Below, one piece after another: positions 48,172 through 56,508 of a DNA stretch of 64,000 bases. Within the stretch, counting starts at the first letter, position 1; each line of letters begins with the position of its first letter. The notes below the pieces were generated by a model that searched no databases, had not been told where the DNA came from, and saw only the letters and a list, made by a program, of their open reading frames with translations. The stretch spans positions 2,046,001 to 2,110,000 of the forward strand of contig NC_014151.1 in assembly GCF_000092865.1 (NCBI RefSeq), in the 5' to 3' direction. This stretch comes from Cellulomonas flavigena DSM 20109 (GTDB taxonomy: Bacteria; Actinomycetota; Actinomycetes; Actinomycetales; Cellulomonadaceae). The translations under genes were made by a program, and so were the position numbers.

Positions 48172-48659
48172 GCGACGTCGGTGTGGCGCTCGTAGCGCTC
48201 CTCGGTGCGCTCCGGGTCGCGCGGCAGCGCCTGCCGCTCCCCCGTGCGCGTGAAACCTGCGCGGACGTACAGGTCGACCGCCTGGGCGTTGTCGTCGACG
48301 ACCCACAGCGAGACCGTCGAGGCGCCCTGCTCCGCTCCCCCGCGCACCACGGCGTCGAGCAGCGACCACCCGATGCCACGGCGGCGCACCTCGGGCGCGA
48401 CCCACAGCGACACGACGTGGCGGTCGTCCTCCGGTGAGCCCGGCTCCTGGACGAGCGACACCAGCCCACGCGGCACGCCCTCGTCGTCGAGCGCCACCCA
48501 CGTCGTGCTCGTGCGCAGACGCATGCGCCAGTGCGACTCGGCGAAACCTTCCTCGCGTGCGAGCGACGACCCGAACGCGTCCGACGACTCGCGCAACGCG
48601 CGGAGCCGGACCTCACGGACGGTCGGCCAGTCGTCCTCGTCCACCTGTCGGATCAGCAC
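48153..48659 (-). CDS. GNAT-family N-acetyltransferase
   Basis: Acetyl-CoA-dependent transferase of unknown substrate. The 168-residue product starts VLIRQVDEDDWPTVREVRLRAL. It has the acetyl-CoA motif VSLWVAPEVRRRGIGWSLLDAV (Q/RxxGxG/A form RRRGIG), followed by VSLWVVDDNAQAVDLYVRAGF. The GTG at 48659 is chosen because CATGCT lies 6 bases upstream and the family N-terminus begins there; starts at 48677 and 48680 add seven or eight residues. Confidence 0.85.
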   Translation of the reverse strand: MLIRQVDEDDWPTVREVRLRALRESSDAFGSSLAREEGFAESHWRMRLRTSTTWVALDDEGVPRGLVSLVQEPGSPEDDRHVVSLWVAPEVRRRGIGWSLLDAVVRGGAEQGASTVSLWVVDDNAQAVDLYVRAGFTRTGERQALPRDPERTEERYERHTDVAGLVGH

Positions 48660-48707
48660 CGCCACAGCATGCCCCATCACCCGACGCCTGCGCGTCCCTG
48701 ACGCGCC

Positions 48708-48914
48708 TCAGGACAGTCCGTGCGGCGTCGTCGGACCCGCGCCCCCGCCCCGCGAGTCGGCCTGCAGGACGTCGTCACCCAGCCCCTCGCCACCGTGGCC
48801 GGCGCGGTCCGGTGCGGACCGTGCGACGTCGGCGACCTCCTCCTCGGGACGCGGCGGGATCGTCTCGTCGAACTCCAGCTCGGGCACGGGTACGTCAACG
48901 AACGGCTCGGACAT
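48708..48914 (-). CDS. Small acidic protein of unknown function
   Basis: A 68-residue hydrophilic protein beginning MSEPFVDVPVPELEFDETIP, rich in Asp, Glu, Pro and Gly and probably disordered. It is called because a strong AAGGAGG lies 5 bases before the ATG. No family is recognised. Confidence 0.5.
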   Translation of the reverse strand: MSEPFVDVPVPELEFDETIPPRPEEEVADVARSAPDRAGHGGEGLGDDVLQADSRGGGAGPTTPHGLS

Positions 48915-48989
48915 CGCGGCCTCCTTCCGGCGCGACCACGCTAGCCGTCCGCCGGGCGTCGCGCACCGGGGCCGCGGGCAGGGCAGCCG

Positions 48990-49634
48990 TCAGTCGACCT
49001 CCAGCACGCGCCCGACGTCGAGCGTGACGACCTCGGCCTGCGTCAGCTGCGTGAGGAACCGCACGGCGCTCGCGCGCCCGAGGTCGCTGAGCAGCGCGTC
49101 GTGGACCGGCACGACGCGCCGCGGCGCGACGGCCCGCACGTGGTCCACGACGTCGCCGAGGCGCAGCCACGGCGCTCCGACGGGCTCGAGGAGCACGTCG
49201 ACCGACGTGCCGGACGGCGGCCGGGTGTACGAGTCGCCCGGGTGCAGCACCGTGCCGTCGAGGAGGTAGGCGACGTTCGCCGGACGCGGCACGTCCGGGT
49301 GGATCGCCTCGTGGAGCTCCCCCAGCACCTCGACGTGCACACCTGCGAGGTCGAGCCGGTCCCCTGCCGCCACCGCGTGCAGCCGCTCGGTGCGGGCGCC
49401 GGCCTCCCGCAGCGCATCGAGCACCTGCGCGGGTGCGTGCACCGTGACGTCGTCGACCGCAGCGACCGCAGCGACGTCGACGTGGTCGGGGTGCACGTGG
49501 GTGACCAGGACGTCGCGGACCCCCGCGAGGGCGGCCGGGACGTCGCTGAAGGAGCCGGGGTCGATGGTGAACGCGCCGAGCGCCGTCTCGACGCGGACGC
49601 ACGAGTGCCCCAGACGGGTGAGCGTGAGTGCCAT
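48990..49634 (-). CDS. MBL-fold metal-dependent hydrolase
   Basis: A 214-residue UlaG-like metallo-beta-lactamase-fold protein. It begins MALTLTRLGHSCVRVE and has the metal motif THVHPDHVD (HxHxDH), a later DGTVLHPGDSY with a ligand Asp, and VVPVHDALLS. The substrate is unknown. The start is moved from 49643 to the ATG at 49634 because CAGGAT ends 7 bases upstream. It is divergent from the ParA-like gene. Confidence 0.87.
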   Translation of the reverse strand: MALTLTRLGHSCVRVETALGAFTIDPGSFSDVPAALAGVRDVLVTHVHPDHVDVAAVAAVDDVTVHAPAQVLDALREAGARTERLHAVAAGDRLDLAGVHVEVLGELHEAIHPDVPRPANVAYLLDGTVLHPGDSYTRPPSGTSVDVLLEPVGAPWLRLGDVVDHVRAVAPRRVVPVHDALLSDLGRASAVRFLTQLTQAEVVTLDVGRVLEVD

Positions 49635-49641
49635 GCCGCCC

Positions 49642-49647
49642 ATCCTG
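49642..49647 (-). promoter_or_regulatory. -10 element for the leaderless MBL gene
   Basis: CAGGAT on the minus strand, 7 bases before the ATG at 49634. Confidence 0.45.
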
Positions 49648-49733
49648 GCGCAGATCAGGACGCGCGCACCCGGCAGCCGCGCGCAGGCGGCGGCGTGTCG
49701 GCGGGCCGTTTCGTGAGAGCCGCCTCACCCGGA

Positions 49734-49739
49734 TACGGT
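49734..49739 (+). promoter_or_regulatory. -10 element for the leaderless ParA-like gene
   Basis: TACGGT lies 6 bases before the GTG at 49746. Confidence 0.5.
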
Positions 49740-49745
49740 TGCCGC

Positions 49746-50510
49746 GTGCTGGTCGTCGGTGTGTGCAGCCTCAAGGGTGGCGTGGGCAAGACGTCCGTGA
49801 CGCTGGGACTGGCCTCGGCCGCCCTCGAACGGGGTCTGCGGACGCTCGTCGTGGACCTCGACCCGCAGGGCGACTCGACGATGGCCCTCGGCACGGTGGC
49901 CGGGCAGGGCGACGTCTCGACGGTGCTGGACGCCCCGTCGCCCCAGGCGGTCACGGCGGCCACGGCGCCGTCCTCGTGGGCCGAGGACGGCCTCGACGTG
50001 CTGGTGGGCTCCGAGCGGTCCGTGCTGCACGACCGCATCGACGACTCCGACGTCCACCGACTGCGCGACGCGCTGTCCTGGGTGAGCGGGTACGACCTGG
50101 TCCTCATCGACTGCCCGCCGTCGCTCGGCGGGCTCACCCGGACCGGGCTCGCCGCGTGCGACCGGGCCGTGGTGGTCACCGAGCCGGGCCTGTTCGCCGT
50201 GATGGCGGTCGGACGAGCGATGCGCACGATCGACGAGCTGCGCCGGGGCCCCGCACCGTCGCTGCAGCCCCTCGGCATCGTGGTCAACCGCGTGCGCGCC
50301 CGGTCGGTCGAGCAGGCCTACCGGCTCCAGGAGCTCCAGACGCTCTACGGCCCGTTGGTGCTCACTCCGAGCGTCCCGGAGCGCGCGGCGCTGCAGCAGG
50401 CCCAGGGCGCCGCGCAGCCGGTCCACGTGTGGCCCGGCGCGGCGGCCGCCGAGCTCGCCGACGTGTTCGACCAGCTGCTCGACCGCGCGCTGCGCGCGCC
50501 GCGTCGCTGA
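49746..50510 (+). CDS. ParA-family ATPase without a ParB partner
   Basis: Deviant Walker ATPase. The 254-residue product has CSLKGGVGKTSVTLGLA (signature Lys plus P-loop), VVDLDPQGDSTMALG (motif A'/Walker B-like) and DLVLIDCPPSLGGLT. No parB gene is nearby, so it is an orphan. It may position a cargo or act in division; the neighbouring minus-strand genes (garA, ftsR-like merR, DUF881) make a cell-cycle role plausible but unproven. The GTG at 49746 matches the leaderless spacing. Confidence 0.9.
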   Translation: MLVVGVCSLKGGVGKTSVTLGLASAALERGLRTLVVDLDPQGDSTMALGTVAGQGDVSTVLDAPSPQAVTAATAPSSWAEDGLDVLVGSERSVLHDRIDDSDVHRLRDALSWVSGYDLVLIDCPPSLGGLTRTGLAACDRAVVVTEPGLFAVMAVGRAMRTIDELRRGPAPSLQPLGIVVNRVRARSVEQAYRLQELQTLYGPLVLTPSVPERAALQQAQGAAQPVHVWPGAAAAELADVFDQLLDRALRAPRR

Positions 50511-50567
50511 CGGACGTCACCGCCCGGCCCGCACCGGGCTTCCTCCCGGCGCGGGCACGCGCGCGTA

Positions 50568-50590
50568 CGCACCCGTCCGAGGGTGCGCAG
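50568..50590. terminator. Hairpin between parA-like and merR genes
   Basis: CGCACCC pairs perfectly with GGGTGCG around a 6-base loop, followed by CAGCGTTT on the plus strand. It lies between convergent genes. Confidence 0.5.
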
Positions 50591-50601
50591 CGTTTCCGGC
50601 C

Positions 50602-51186
50602 TCAGCCGGCGGTACGCGCCTGGCGCCGCAGCGCGAGCTCGTCCTGGACGGCCGGTGCGGGCGTCGCCTCGTCGTCCGGACGCTCCCGCGGCAGCTCGGC
50701 GAGGGTGCCCTCGACCTCGCGCCACACGCGGCCCACGGCGATCCCGAACACGCCCTGACCGCCCTGCACCAGGTCGATGACCTCGTCGGGCGACGTGCAC
50801 TCGTAGACGCTCGCGCCGTCGGACATCAGCGTGATCTGGGCGAGGTCGTCGACGCCACGCTCGCGCAGGTGGCCGACGGCCGCGCGGATCTGCTGCAGCG
50901 AGACGCCGGTGTCCAGGAGCCGCTTGACCACCTTGAGGACGAGGATGTCGCGGAACGAGTAGAGCCGCTGCGTGCCGGAGCCGGTCGCCGGTCGCACCGA
51001 CGGCTCGACCAGACCGGTGCGCGCCCAGTAGTCGAGCTGCCGGTACGTGATGCCGGCCGCACGGCACGCGGTGGGACCGCGGTAGCCGGTGGTGACGTCG
51101 AGGTCGGGCAGGTCGTCGTCGAACAGCAGGCCCTGCGCGTGCTGCGGGATCGTGCCGGAGCTGTCGGCACTCTCGTTGCTGATCAC
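50602..51186 (-). CDS. MerR-family transcriptional regulator
   Basis: A 194-residue regulator with an acidic N-terminal stretch. The MerR HTH follows (about residues 35-105: AGITYRQLDYWARTGLVEPS, RLYSFRDILVLKVVKRLLDTG, SLQQIRAAVGHLRERG), then a C-terminal domain with VYECTSPDEVIDLVQGGQGVF. The gene resembles the second MerR in the mycobacterial garA cluster (Rv1830 type). The GTG at 51186 has GAGGGAGGG just upstream. Targets are unknown. Confidence 0.85.
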   Translation of the reverse strand: MISNESADSSGTIPQHAQGLLFDDDLPDLDVTTGYRGPTACRAAGITYRQLDYWARTGLVEPSVRPATGSGTQRLYSFRDILVLKVVKRLLDTGVSLQQIRAAVGHLRERGVDDLAQITLMSDGASVYECTSPDEVIDLVQGGQGVFGIAVGRVWREVEGTLAELPRERPDDEATPAPAVQDELALRRQARTAG

Positions 51187-51344
51187 GGGGCCCTCCCTCG
51201 GCGGCGCCCGTGGGGTGCCGCGCTGTGCTGGTTCTCCGGTCACGCTAGGCCTGCCGCGTCGGGGGCGCAACGAGCGTGGCCCCGGCGTGTCGTGCACCGG
51301 CGTCTCACCGTCAGGTGGACGTCGAAGTTCTTCACCCGATCGGC

Positions 51345-51869
51345 TCAGCACTCGCGCGGCCCACCCTCGGCACCGGGGTCGAGACCGGTCTCGAAGTCCT
51401 CCGCCGAGACGTGCTCCAGGAAGTCCCGGAACTGCGAGATGTCCTCCTCGCTCGCCGCCGGGCGCACCTCGACCCCCGCGAGAGCGACGACCTCCGCCGA
51501 GCACATCACCGGGCACGCGAAACGCAGGGCGACGGCAATCGCGTCCGACGCCCGGGCGTCGACGCGCCGCCCCGAGGTCAGGACGAGTGCGGCGTGGAAG
51601 ACGCCGTCCTCGAGCCGCGTGATCTCCACGTGGTGGACCGGCGCACCGGCGGCGAGCAGTGCGTCACGCAGCAGGTCGTGGGTCATGGGCCGGGGCGGCA
51701 CGATCCCCGCCTGCGCCGCGGCGATGGCCGACGCCTCGGTGGGGCCGATGAGGATCGGCACGAGCAGTGCCGCGTCCGGGTCGAGGAGCAGCACGACGAT
51801 CTCGTCGTCGGCCAGGTGCGTGCGCACGCCGACGACATCGACCGGCACCATCTCGGGTTCGACGCCCAC
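51345..51869 (-). CDS. Bifunctional nuclease family protein
   Basis: A 174-residue protein of the BFN/DUF151 family, which in plants has RNase and DNase activity; the bacterial role is unclear. Typical segments are VVGVRTHLADDEIVVLLLD, LPIxIGPxEA seen here as LVPILIGPTEASAIA, MTHDLLRDALLAAGAPVHHV and RRVDARASDAIAVALRF. The GTG at 51869 follows a TAGCGT -10. It lies between two merR genes as in other actinobacteria. Confidence 0.88.
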   Translation of the reverse strand: MGVEPEMVPVDVVGVRTHLADDEIVVLLLDPDAALLVPILIGPTEASAIAAAQAGIVPPRPMTHDLLRDALLAAGAPVHHVEITRLEDGVFHAALVLTSGRRVDARASDAIAVALRFACPVMCSAEVVALAGVEVRPAASEEDISQFRDFLEHVSAEDFETGLDPGAEGGPREC

Positions 51870-51875
51870 ACGGAC

Positions 51876-51881
51876 ACGCTA
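51876..51881 (-). promoter_or_regulatory. -10 element for the leaderless bifunctional nuclease gene
   Basis: TAGCGT on the minus strand, 6 bases before the GTG at 51869. Confidence 0.55.
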
Positions 51882-51939
51882 CGTCGCCGGGCGCGTCACG
51901 TCTGCCCGGGACGCCGGATGATCCCTGCGCGGCGCCGGC

Positions 51940-52701
51940 TCAGGGCGCCAGGTCGTGGACCGCCGAGCGCACGAGCGCGGTATGCATCCGGGCGCACAGC
52001 TCCCCCACCTCGGCAGCGAGCGTGCCCGCCCGCGCCCGCGAGGACACGCTGCGCTGGCCGCGCCACGGTGCGACGACCTGCTCGACGAGGTCGACCTGCC
52101 GCTCCGCCGCGGCGCGGAACGTGCGCAGGTGGCGCGCGTCGATGCCGTGGTCGGCGAGCGACGCCGCGACGGTGACCACCTCGCGCGCCCAGGGGTCGAA
52201 GACCCCCCGCGGCCCGGGTCGCAGGACGCCCTGTGCCACCAGGTCCTCGACGAGGGAGACGTCGACGCCGGCCTCGTGCGCGAGACGTTCGGCCGTGAGC
52301 CGGTCGGCTGACGGCGCCACGCCGTCGCTCGTCGCCAGGCGGGCGCGCGCCGGCGTCTCGGTGTCCAGCCCGGCGTCGAGCGCAGCGAGCCGCTCACCGA
52401 TGACCTTCAGCGGCATGTACCGGTCGCGCTGCTGCGTCAGGACGTAGCGCAGCCGCTCGACGTCGGCGGGCGAGTACTGCCGGTAGCCCGACGGGGTCCG
52501 CACCGGGTCGACGAGCCCCTGCTCCTCGAGGAAGCGGAGCTTGGACGTCGTGACGGTCGGGAACTCGATGCGCAGCGCGGCGAGCACGTCGGAGATCCGC
52601 ATGGTGGCGCGGCGCGAGATGCCCTGGGGCCACGGCTCGTGCGGTGCGTCGTCCGCCTCCAGCTCGTGGACGGCGCTCACGGCGTGCTCAGGACGGGTCA
52701 C
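51940..52701 (-). CDS. ftsR: FtsR-like MerR transcriptional regulator
   Basis: A 253-residue MerR-family protein. The N-terminal winged HTH covers about residues 34-110 (MRISDVLAALRIEFPTVTTS, KLRFLEEQGLVDPVRTPSGY, RQYSPADVERLRYVL). A helical C-terminal domain follows ([34 protein letters not shown]). Position next to garA and the bifunctional nuclease matches FtsR, described in Corynebacterium as an activator of ftsZ. The start overlaps garA by 14 bases, so the two are coupled. Confidence 0.85.
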   Translation of the reverse strand: MTRPEHAVSAVHELEADDAPHEPWPQGISRRATMRISDVLAALRIEFPTVTTSKLRFLEEQGLVDPVRTPSGYRQYSPADVERLRYVLTQQRDRYMPLKVIGERLAALDAGLDTETPARARLATSDGVAPSADRLTAERLAHEAGVDVSLVEDLVAQGVLRPGPRGVFDPWAREVVTVAASLADHGIDARHLRTFRAAAERQVDLVEQVVAPWRGQRSVSSRARAGTLAAEVGELCARMHTALVRSAVHDLAP

Positions 52702-53158
52702 GGTGGGGGCTGGGGTGGAACGTCATCCGGTACTTGCCGATCTGCACCTCGTCGCCGGTGCGCAGCACGACGGCGTCGATGCGCGTCCGGTTGACGTACG
52801 TGCCGTTGAGCGAGCCGATGTCCCGCACCACGAACTGCCGGCCCTCACGCACGAACTCCGCGTGCTTGCGCGAGACGGTGACGTCGTCGAGGAAGATGTC
52901 GGCGCTCGTGCTGCGGCCGGCCGTCGTGCGGTCGGCGTCGAGCAGGAACCGGGCGCCCGAGCTCGGCCCCCGCTGCATGAGCAGGAGCGCGGACGTGGGC
53001 GGCAGCGCGTGGACGGCGGCGGCCTCGTCGCTCGTCAGACCGACCGGAGGCGCCTCGGGGTCGACCGGCTCCAGCGAACCGAAGCTGATCGTGGTGTCCG
53101 GGCCGTCCCCCCGGTAGGCGGGCAGGACGCCGTCCGGCGCCTGTCGCTCGTCGCTCAT
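52688..53158 (-). CDS. garA: FHA-domain regulator GarA/OdhI
   Basis: Phosphorylation-controlled inhibitor of 2-oxoglutarate metabolism. The 156-residue product has an N-terminal segment with the DTTISF motif, corresponding to the kinase-target threonine pair. A C-terminal FHA domain follows (RFLLDADRTTAGRSTSADIF, VSRKHAEFVREG, RDIGSLNGTYVNRTRID). The ATG at 53158 has GGGAGG 5 bases upstream. Substrate enzymes and kinases lie outside the window. Confidence 0.92.
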   Translation of the reverse strand: MSDERQAPDGVLPAYRGDGPDTTISFGSLEPVDPEAPPVGLTSDEAAAVHALPPTSALLLMQRGPSSGARFLLDADRTTAGRSTSADIFLDDVTVSRKHAEFVREGRQFVVRDIGSLNGTYVNRTRIDAVVLRTGDEVQIGKYRMTFHPSPHRDPS

Positions 53159-53228
53159 GCGGACCTCCCGTGTCGGTCGCGGGCACCCCGTGCGAGCGCG
53201 CTCGCCGTCGACCCAGCCTTGCCCGCCC

Positions 53229-53234
53229 ACCTTA
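53229..53234 (-). promoter_or_regulatory. -10 element of the garA-ftsR transcript
   Basis: TAAGGT on the minus strand lies about 70 bases before the garA ATG. Confidence 0.4.
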
Positions 53235-53265
53235 TGCGGTGTCGGTGCGGACGCGCAGCACGCGC

Positions 53266-53289
53266 GCGGCGCCACCCGGGTGACGCCGC
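53266..53289 (-). terminator. Terminator of the pgsA-DUF881 operon
   Basis: GCGGCG pairs with CGCCGC, and CAC with GTG beyond one mismatch, around a CCGG loop. It lies about 54 bases past the second DUF881 stop. Confidence 0.55.
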
Positions 53290-53342
53290 GGAGCGCCGGA
53301 GGGCGTGCGGGGTCGTGGTGGTCCCGGCGGCAGCCCTGCAGG

Positions 53343-54509
53343 TCACGGCTCGTCCGACGCCGGGGTCGCGTGCACGGGGTCCGGCAGGACGCGGACCGCT
53401 GTCACCTCGACGCGGTCGGACTTCTCGACGGTGCCGCGTCCGCCGTCGCCGCGGACCTGCGCCATCGCGCCACCGGGGATCTCCAGCGCGGGCGCGATGG
53501 TGTCGGGGTCACCGATGACCGTCCAGCGGAACGGTGAGGTGATCGCGGCACCGTCGAGCTCCACGGCGCCCCGGTTGCCGGTGAACGCACTGCTCGCGAT
53601 GATCCGGTGACCGTTGAGCTCCATCGCCTCGGCTCCGGCGTTCCGCAGCTCCTCGAGCACGTGCAGCATCGTCACCGGCCGGATCTCCCCGTCCGGCTCG
53701 GTGAGCGTGATGCGCACGCCGGGACCCGTGGCGGGGAGCCGCCCTGTGAGGATGCCCTGCATGGCCGCCGTCCGCCGGGCAGCGTCGAGCGCAGCCTGCT
53801 GCCTGTCGGAGCCCGAGAGCAGCTCGTCCCGCTCGCGCTGCAGGTCGAACGCCTCGCGCTCGAGCTCCTCGGTGCGGGTCGTGGTCTCGTCGAGCAGCCG
53901 CACGAGGTCGTTCTGGCGCAGCGACCCGAGCTGGGTGTCGGTGGCCTGGCGCACCTGCACGACGAGCGCGAAGCCCAGCAGCGCGCACAGCCCGGCCGTG
54001 ATGAGCTGGCCCTGGGTGGTGCGGGGCCGCATCGCGTGCGCGAGCCGCGCCCACCCGGATCTCGGCGGCCGTACCACGACGCGGGGCACGACGGAGGTCG
54101 GCACCGACGGTGGCGCGGCGGAGCTCGCCGCCCCGGCGTCCTCGGGGCCGCGGAGGGCCGCCTCGGGCGCCTCCTGCGGGGTTCCCGTCCGCTCCTCACC
54201 CACGGGCACGCGTTCCTCCGCCACGGCCGGCTCGGGTGCGTCGGCCGTCACGTCCCGCCCCGTGACGCTCTCCCCCGCCGCCCCCTCGTGCGGTGCGACA
54301 GCGACGGTGACGGCGTCGTCCACGCGCTCGTCCGTGCGTCGCGACGGCCCGAGCAGGTCCGGCGGCAGCTCACCGAGCGGGACGTGGTCGAGCGGCAGGT
54401 CGCCCAGGCCCAGGGGGTCCAGCGGGTCGATGACGGGGCCGTCGTCCAGCGGCTGCGCGCCGTCGGGCGGCTCGGGGAGGTCGGGGCGCGACCCGTCCGC
54501 GCCGGTCAT
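53343..54509 (-). CDS. DUF881 family membrane protein (second copy)
   Basis: A 388-residue protein with an unusually long, acidic, Pro-rich cytosolic N-terminus (about 150 residues), one membrane helix (about residues 170-188), a coiled-coil segment, and the extracytoplasmic DUF881 domain (ILTGRLPATGPGVRITLTEPDG; ELRNAGAEAMELNGHRI; SPFRWTVIGDP). The ATG at 54509 overlaps the DUF1290 stop. DUF881-DUF1290-DUF881 trios occur near division and lipid genes in actinobacteria; function is unknown. Confidence 0.85.
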   Translation of the reverse strand: MTGADGSRPDLPEPPDGAQPLDDGPVIDPLDPLGLGDLPLDHVPLGELPPDLLGPSRRTDERVDDAVTVAVAPHEGAAGESVTGRDVTADAPEPAVAEERVPVGEERTGTPQEAPEAALRGPEDAGAASSAAPPSVPTSVVPRVVVRPPRSGWARLAHAMRPRTTQGQLITAGLCALLGFALVVQVRQATDTQLGSLRQNDLVRLLDETTTRTEELEREAFDLQRERDELLSGSDRQQAALDAARRTAAMQGILTGRLPATGPGVRITLTEPDGEIRPVTMLHVLEELRNAGAEAMELNGHRIIASSAFTGNRGAVELDGAAITSPFRWTVIGDPDTIAPALEIPGGAMAQVRGDGGRGTVEKSDRVEVTAVRVLPDPVHATPASDEP

Positions 54510-54838
54510 GCCTTGAACAGGTGCCGGCGGATCGACGCGGCGTTCGAGAAGATACGGATGCCGAGGACGACGATCACCGCGGTCGTCATCTGCGACCCGA
54601 CGCCGAGCTGGTCGCCGAGGAACACGATGAGCGCCGCGACGACGACGTTGGACAGGAACGAGGTGAGGAACACGCGCTCGTCGAAGATCCCGTCGAGGTA
54701 CGCGCGCAGGCCGCCGAAGAGCGCGTCCAGCGCCGCGACGACGGCGATCGGGAGGTAGGGCTGCAGGTTGGCGGGGACCGTCGGCTCGATGAAGAGCCCC
54801 GCGAGCACGCCCAGCACGAGCCCGATCACGGCGATCAC
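54506..54838 (-). CDS. sbp: DUF1290 small basic membrane protein
   Basis: A 110-residue protein with three to four membrane helices: VIAVIGLVLGVLAGLFI, LPIAVVAALDALFGGLRA and FLSNVVVAALIVFLGDQLGV, then a basic end (IRRHLFKA). This matches the 'small basic protein' family. The GTG at 54838 overlaps the upstream DUF881 stop and the stop overlaps the downstream DUF881 start, so the three genes are coupled. Confidence 0.85.
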   Translation of the reverse strand: MIAVIGLVLGVLAGLFIEPTVPANLQPYLPIAVVAALDALFGGLRAYLDGIFDERVFLTSFLSNVVVAALIVFLGDQLGVGSQMTTAVIVVLGIRIFSNAASIRRHLFKA

Positions 54839-55773
54839 CGGGTCTCCTCTCCGTCGGGTCGCCCCGACACTGCCACATCCGGTGACGACGTCCCAAGGGC
54901 AGCGGGCCCCGCGGCCTGGAGATCCTCGCCGACGACCCGCGCCGAGCGCAGCGTCGGCTGCCCCCGCCCGGACAGGCGCAGCTCGCGCTGCGCCGAGACG
55001 TGCACCTCGATGCCGAACTGTGCGAGGTGGGCCATGTGCTGCCCCGCGGAGAGCCGCGCGAGCCGTGTCTGCATGGTGGCGGCGTCGCCGATCGCCTCGA
55101 CCGTGTACGGGTTGCTCAGGGCCGTGCTGTCGACGAGGACGGCGGCGCCGGCGCTGCGGATGGCCGTGGTCGACGTCAGACGCTGGTCGTTGACCGCGAT
55201 CGCCTCGGCCCCTGCCGCCCACAGACCGTTGACCAGCACCTGCAGGTCGTTGTCCTGGACGAGCTCGCTGCCGTCGGCGGGGACGCCGCCTCCGGACGAC
55301 GGGTCGCCGTCCGTGAGCACGATCCGCAGACCCGGGCCCGTGACGGGGACCACGCCGGCGGCGACGGCGTCCCGCTGCAGCTGGGCGAACAGCTCGGGGT
55401 CGTCCGTCGAGGCCGCCTCGCCCTGGAGCCGCGCGATCTGGGCCGCCGCCTCGGCGTTGACGCGGCCGAGCTCCTCGGCGAGGGCGGACTTCTCGCGGAT
55501 CTCCGCCTCGAGGAGGGCCCGCGCCTCGAGGACCGCCGGCGTGGGCCGCCGCAGCGCGACCGCCGCGGACGTCGCGAACGCGCCGAGCAGCACGGCGAGC
55601 ACCAGCAGCACCGCGCCCGCGCGGCCGGAACGACGCGGCAGCGTCCCGGCGGCTCGCCGGTCGGCGACCTCCTGGTACTCCGGGTCGAGCGGGCGTCGGT
55701 AGACCTCGTTGATGAGGGTCATCGACTCGTCGGCCGCCCGCGGCGGGGCGGGCACCGCGTGCCGCCTGCTCAC
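54835..55773 (-). CDS. DUF881 family membrane protein (first copy)
   Basis: A 312-residue protein with a short cytosolic N-terminus that includes MTLINEVYRRPLDPEYQEVA and one membrane helix (about residues 53-73). A coiled coil (ALLEAEIREKSALAEELGRV) and an extracytoplasmic DUF881 domain follow (VTGPGLRIVLTDGD; GLWAAGAEAIAVNDQRL; NPYTVEAIGD). The GTG at 55773 overlaps the pgsA-like stop. It and the second copy probably work with the DUF1290 protein. Confidence 0.85.
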   Translation of the reverse strand: MSRRHAVPAPPRAADESMTLINEVYRRPLDPEYQEVADRRAAGTLPRRSGRAGAVLLVLAVLLGAFATSAAVALRRPTPAVLEARALLEAEIREKSALAEELGRVNAEAAAQIARLQGEAASTDDPELFAQLQRDAVAAGVVPVTGPGLRIVLTDGDPSSGGGVPADGSELVQDNDLQVLVNGLWAAGAEAIAVNDQRLTSTTAIRSAGAAVLVDSTALSNPYTVEAIGDAATMQTRLARLSAGQHMAHLAQFGIEVHVSAQRELRLSGRGQPTLRSARVVGEDLQAAGPAALGTSSPDVAVSGRPDGEETR

Positions 55774-56369
55774 GCGGCCTCGGCAGCACGGACCCGTGCG
55801 TCACGACGCATGACGGAGGCGGCCTGCGTGAGGTACAGCGCACCGGCGAACCAGTAGAGCGCGACACCCCACAGGGCGCACGCCCACCCCAGGACGCCGG
55901 CCACGAGCCCGACGGGCGAGGGCCATTCCGAGAGCAGGAGCAGCGGGAACGCGTACATGATCGCGAACGTCCCGGCCTTGCCCGCGAGGTGCACGCGCAG
56001 CGGCGGGTAGCCGGAGCGGGCGAGCGCGACCAGCAGCACCGCGAGCACGACGTCGCGCAGCACGAGCACGACGACCAGCCAGACGGGCACCACACCGCGC
56101 CACGCGAGGCCGACGAGCGTCACGAGGATGAACAGGCGGTCCGCAGCCGGGTCGAGCATCTGGCCCAGCCGCGTCACCTGGTGCATCCGGCGAGCCAGGA
56201 CGCCGTCGAGCCAGTCGCTCGCACCGGCGAGCAGCAGGACCGCCAGCGCCCACGCGTCGTGCCCCTGCGCGACGAGCCATGCGAAGACCGGTACCAGGAG
56301 CAGCCGCGCCATGCTGATGATGTTGGGCACCGTCAGCACCCGTGGGCCGCCCGTCACGTCCTGGCTCAC
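55770..56369 (-). CDS. CDP-alcohol phosphatidyltransferase
   Basis: Membrane phospholipid synthase of the PgsA type. The 199-residue product has several membrane helices and the full CDP-alcohol motif, SDWLDGVLARRM...LGQMLDPAADRL, which fits DG-x2-AR-x8-G-x3-D-x3-D. The exact product (phosphatidylglycerophosphate or another lipid) cannot be told. The GTG at 56369 is preferred because a GGGGGAGGG site lies just upstream; the frame extends to 56444. A TAGGAT -10 lies about 30 bases upstream (complement of 56398-56403). Confidence 0.86.
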   Translation of the reverse strand: MSQDVTGGPRVLTVPNIISMARLLLVPVFAWLVAQGHDAWALAVLLLAGASDWLDGVLARRMHQVTRLGQMLDPAADRLFILVTLVGLAWRGVVPVWLVVVLVLRDVVLAVLLVALARSGYPPLRVHLAGKAGTFAIMYAFPLLLLSEWPSPVGLVAGVLGWACALWGVALYWFAGALYLTQAASVMRRDARVRAAEAA

Positions 56370-56397
56370 GCCCTCCCCCGTCGTCGTCCTCCTCGCG

Positions 56398-56403
56398 ATC
56401 CTA
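56398..56403 (-). promoter_or_regulatory. -10 element of the pgsA-like/DUF881 operon
   Basis: TAGGAT on the minus strand, 28 bases before the GTG at 56369. Confidence 0.55.
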
Positions 56404-56496
56404 TGTCGCGCCCCGGGCGGCTCGGCGTCATGACGCGGAGTCATGGCGGAGCATCACCCGGACGTGGGTCCCGGGGCGCCGCCCGCCGCACGGTGG

Positions 56497-56502
56497 CAGG
56501 CT
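56497..56502 (+). promoter_or_regulatory. -10 element for the leaderless CoA-binding protein gene
   Basis: CAGGCT lies 6 bases before the ATG at 56509. Confidence 0.4.
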
Positions 56503-56508
56503 CGGGGC

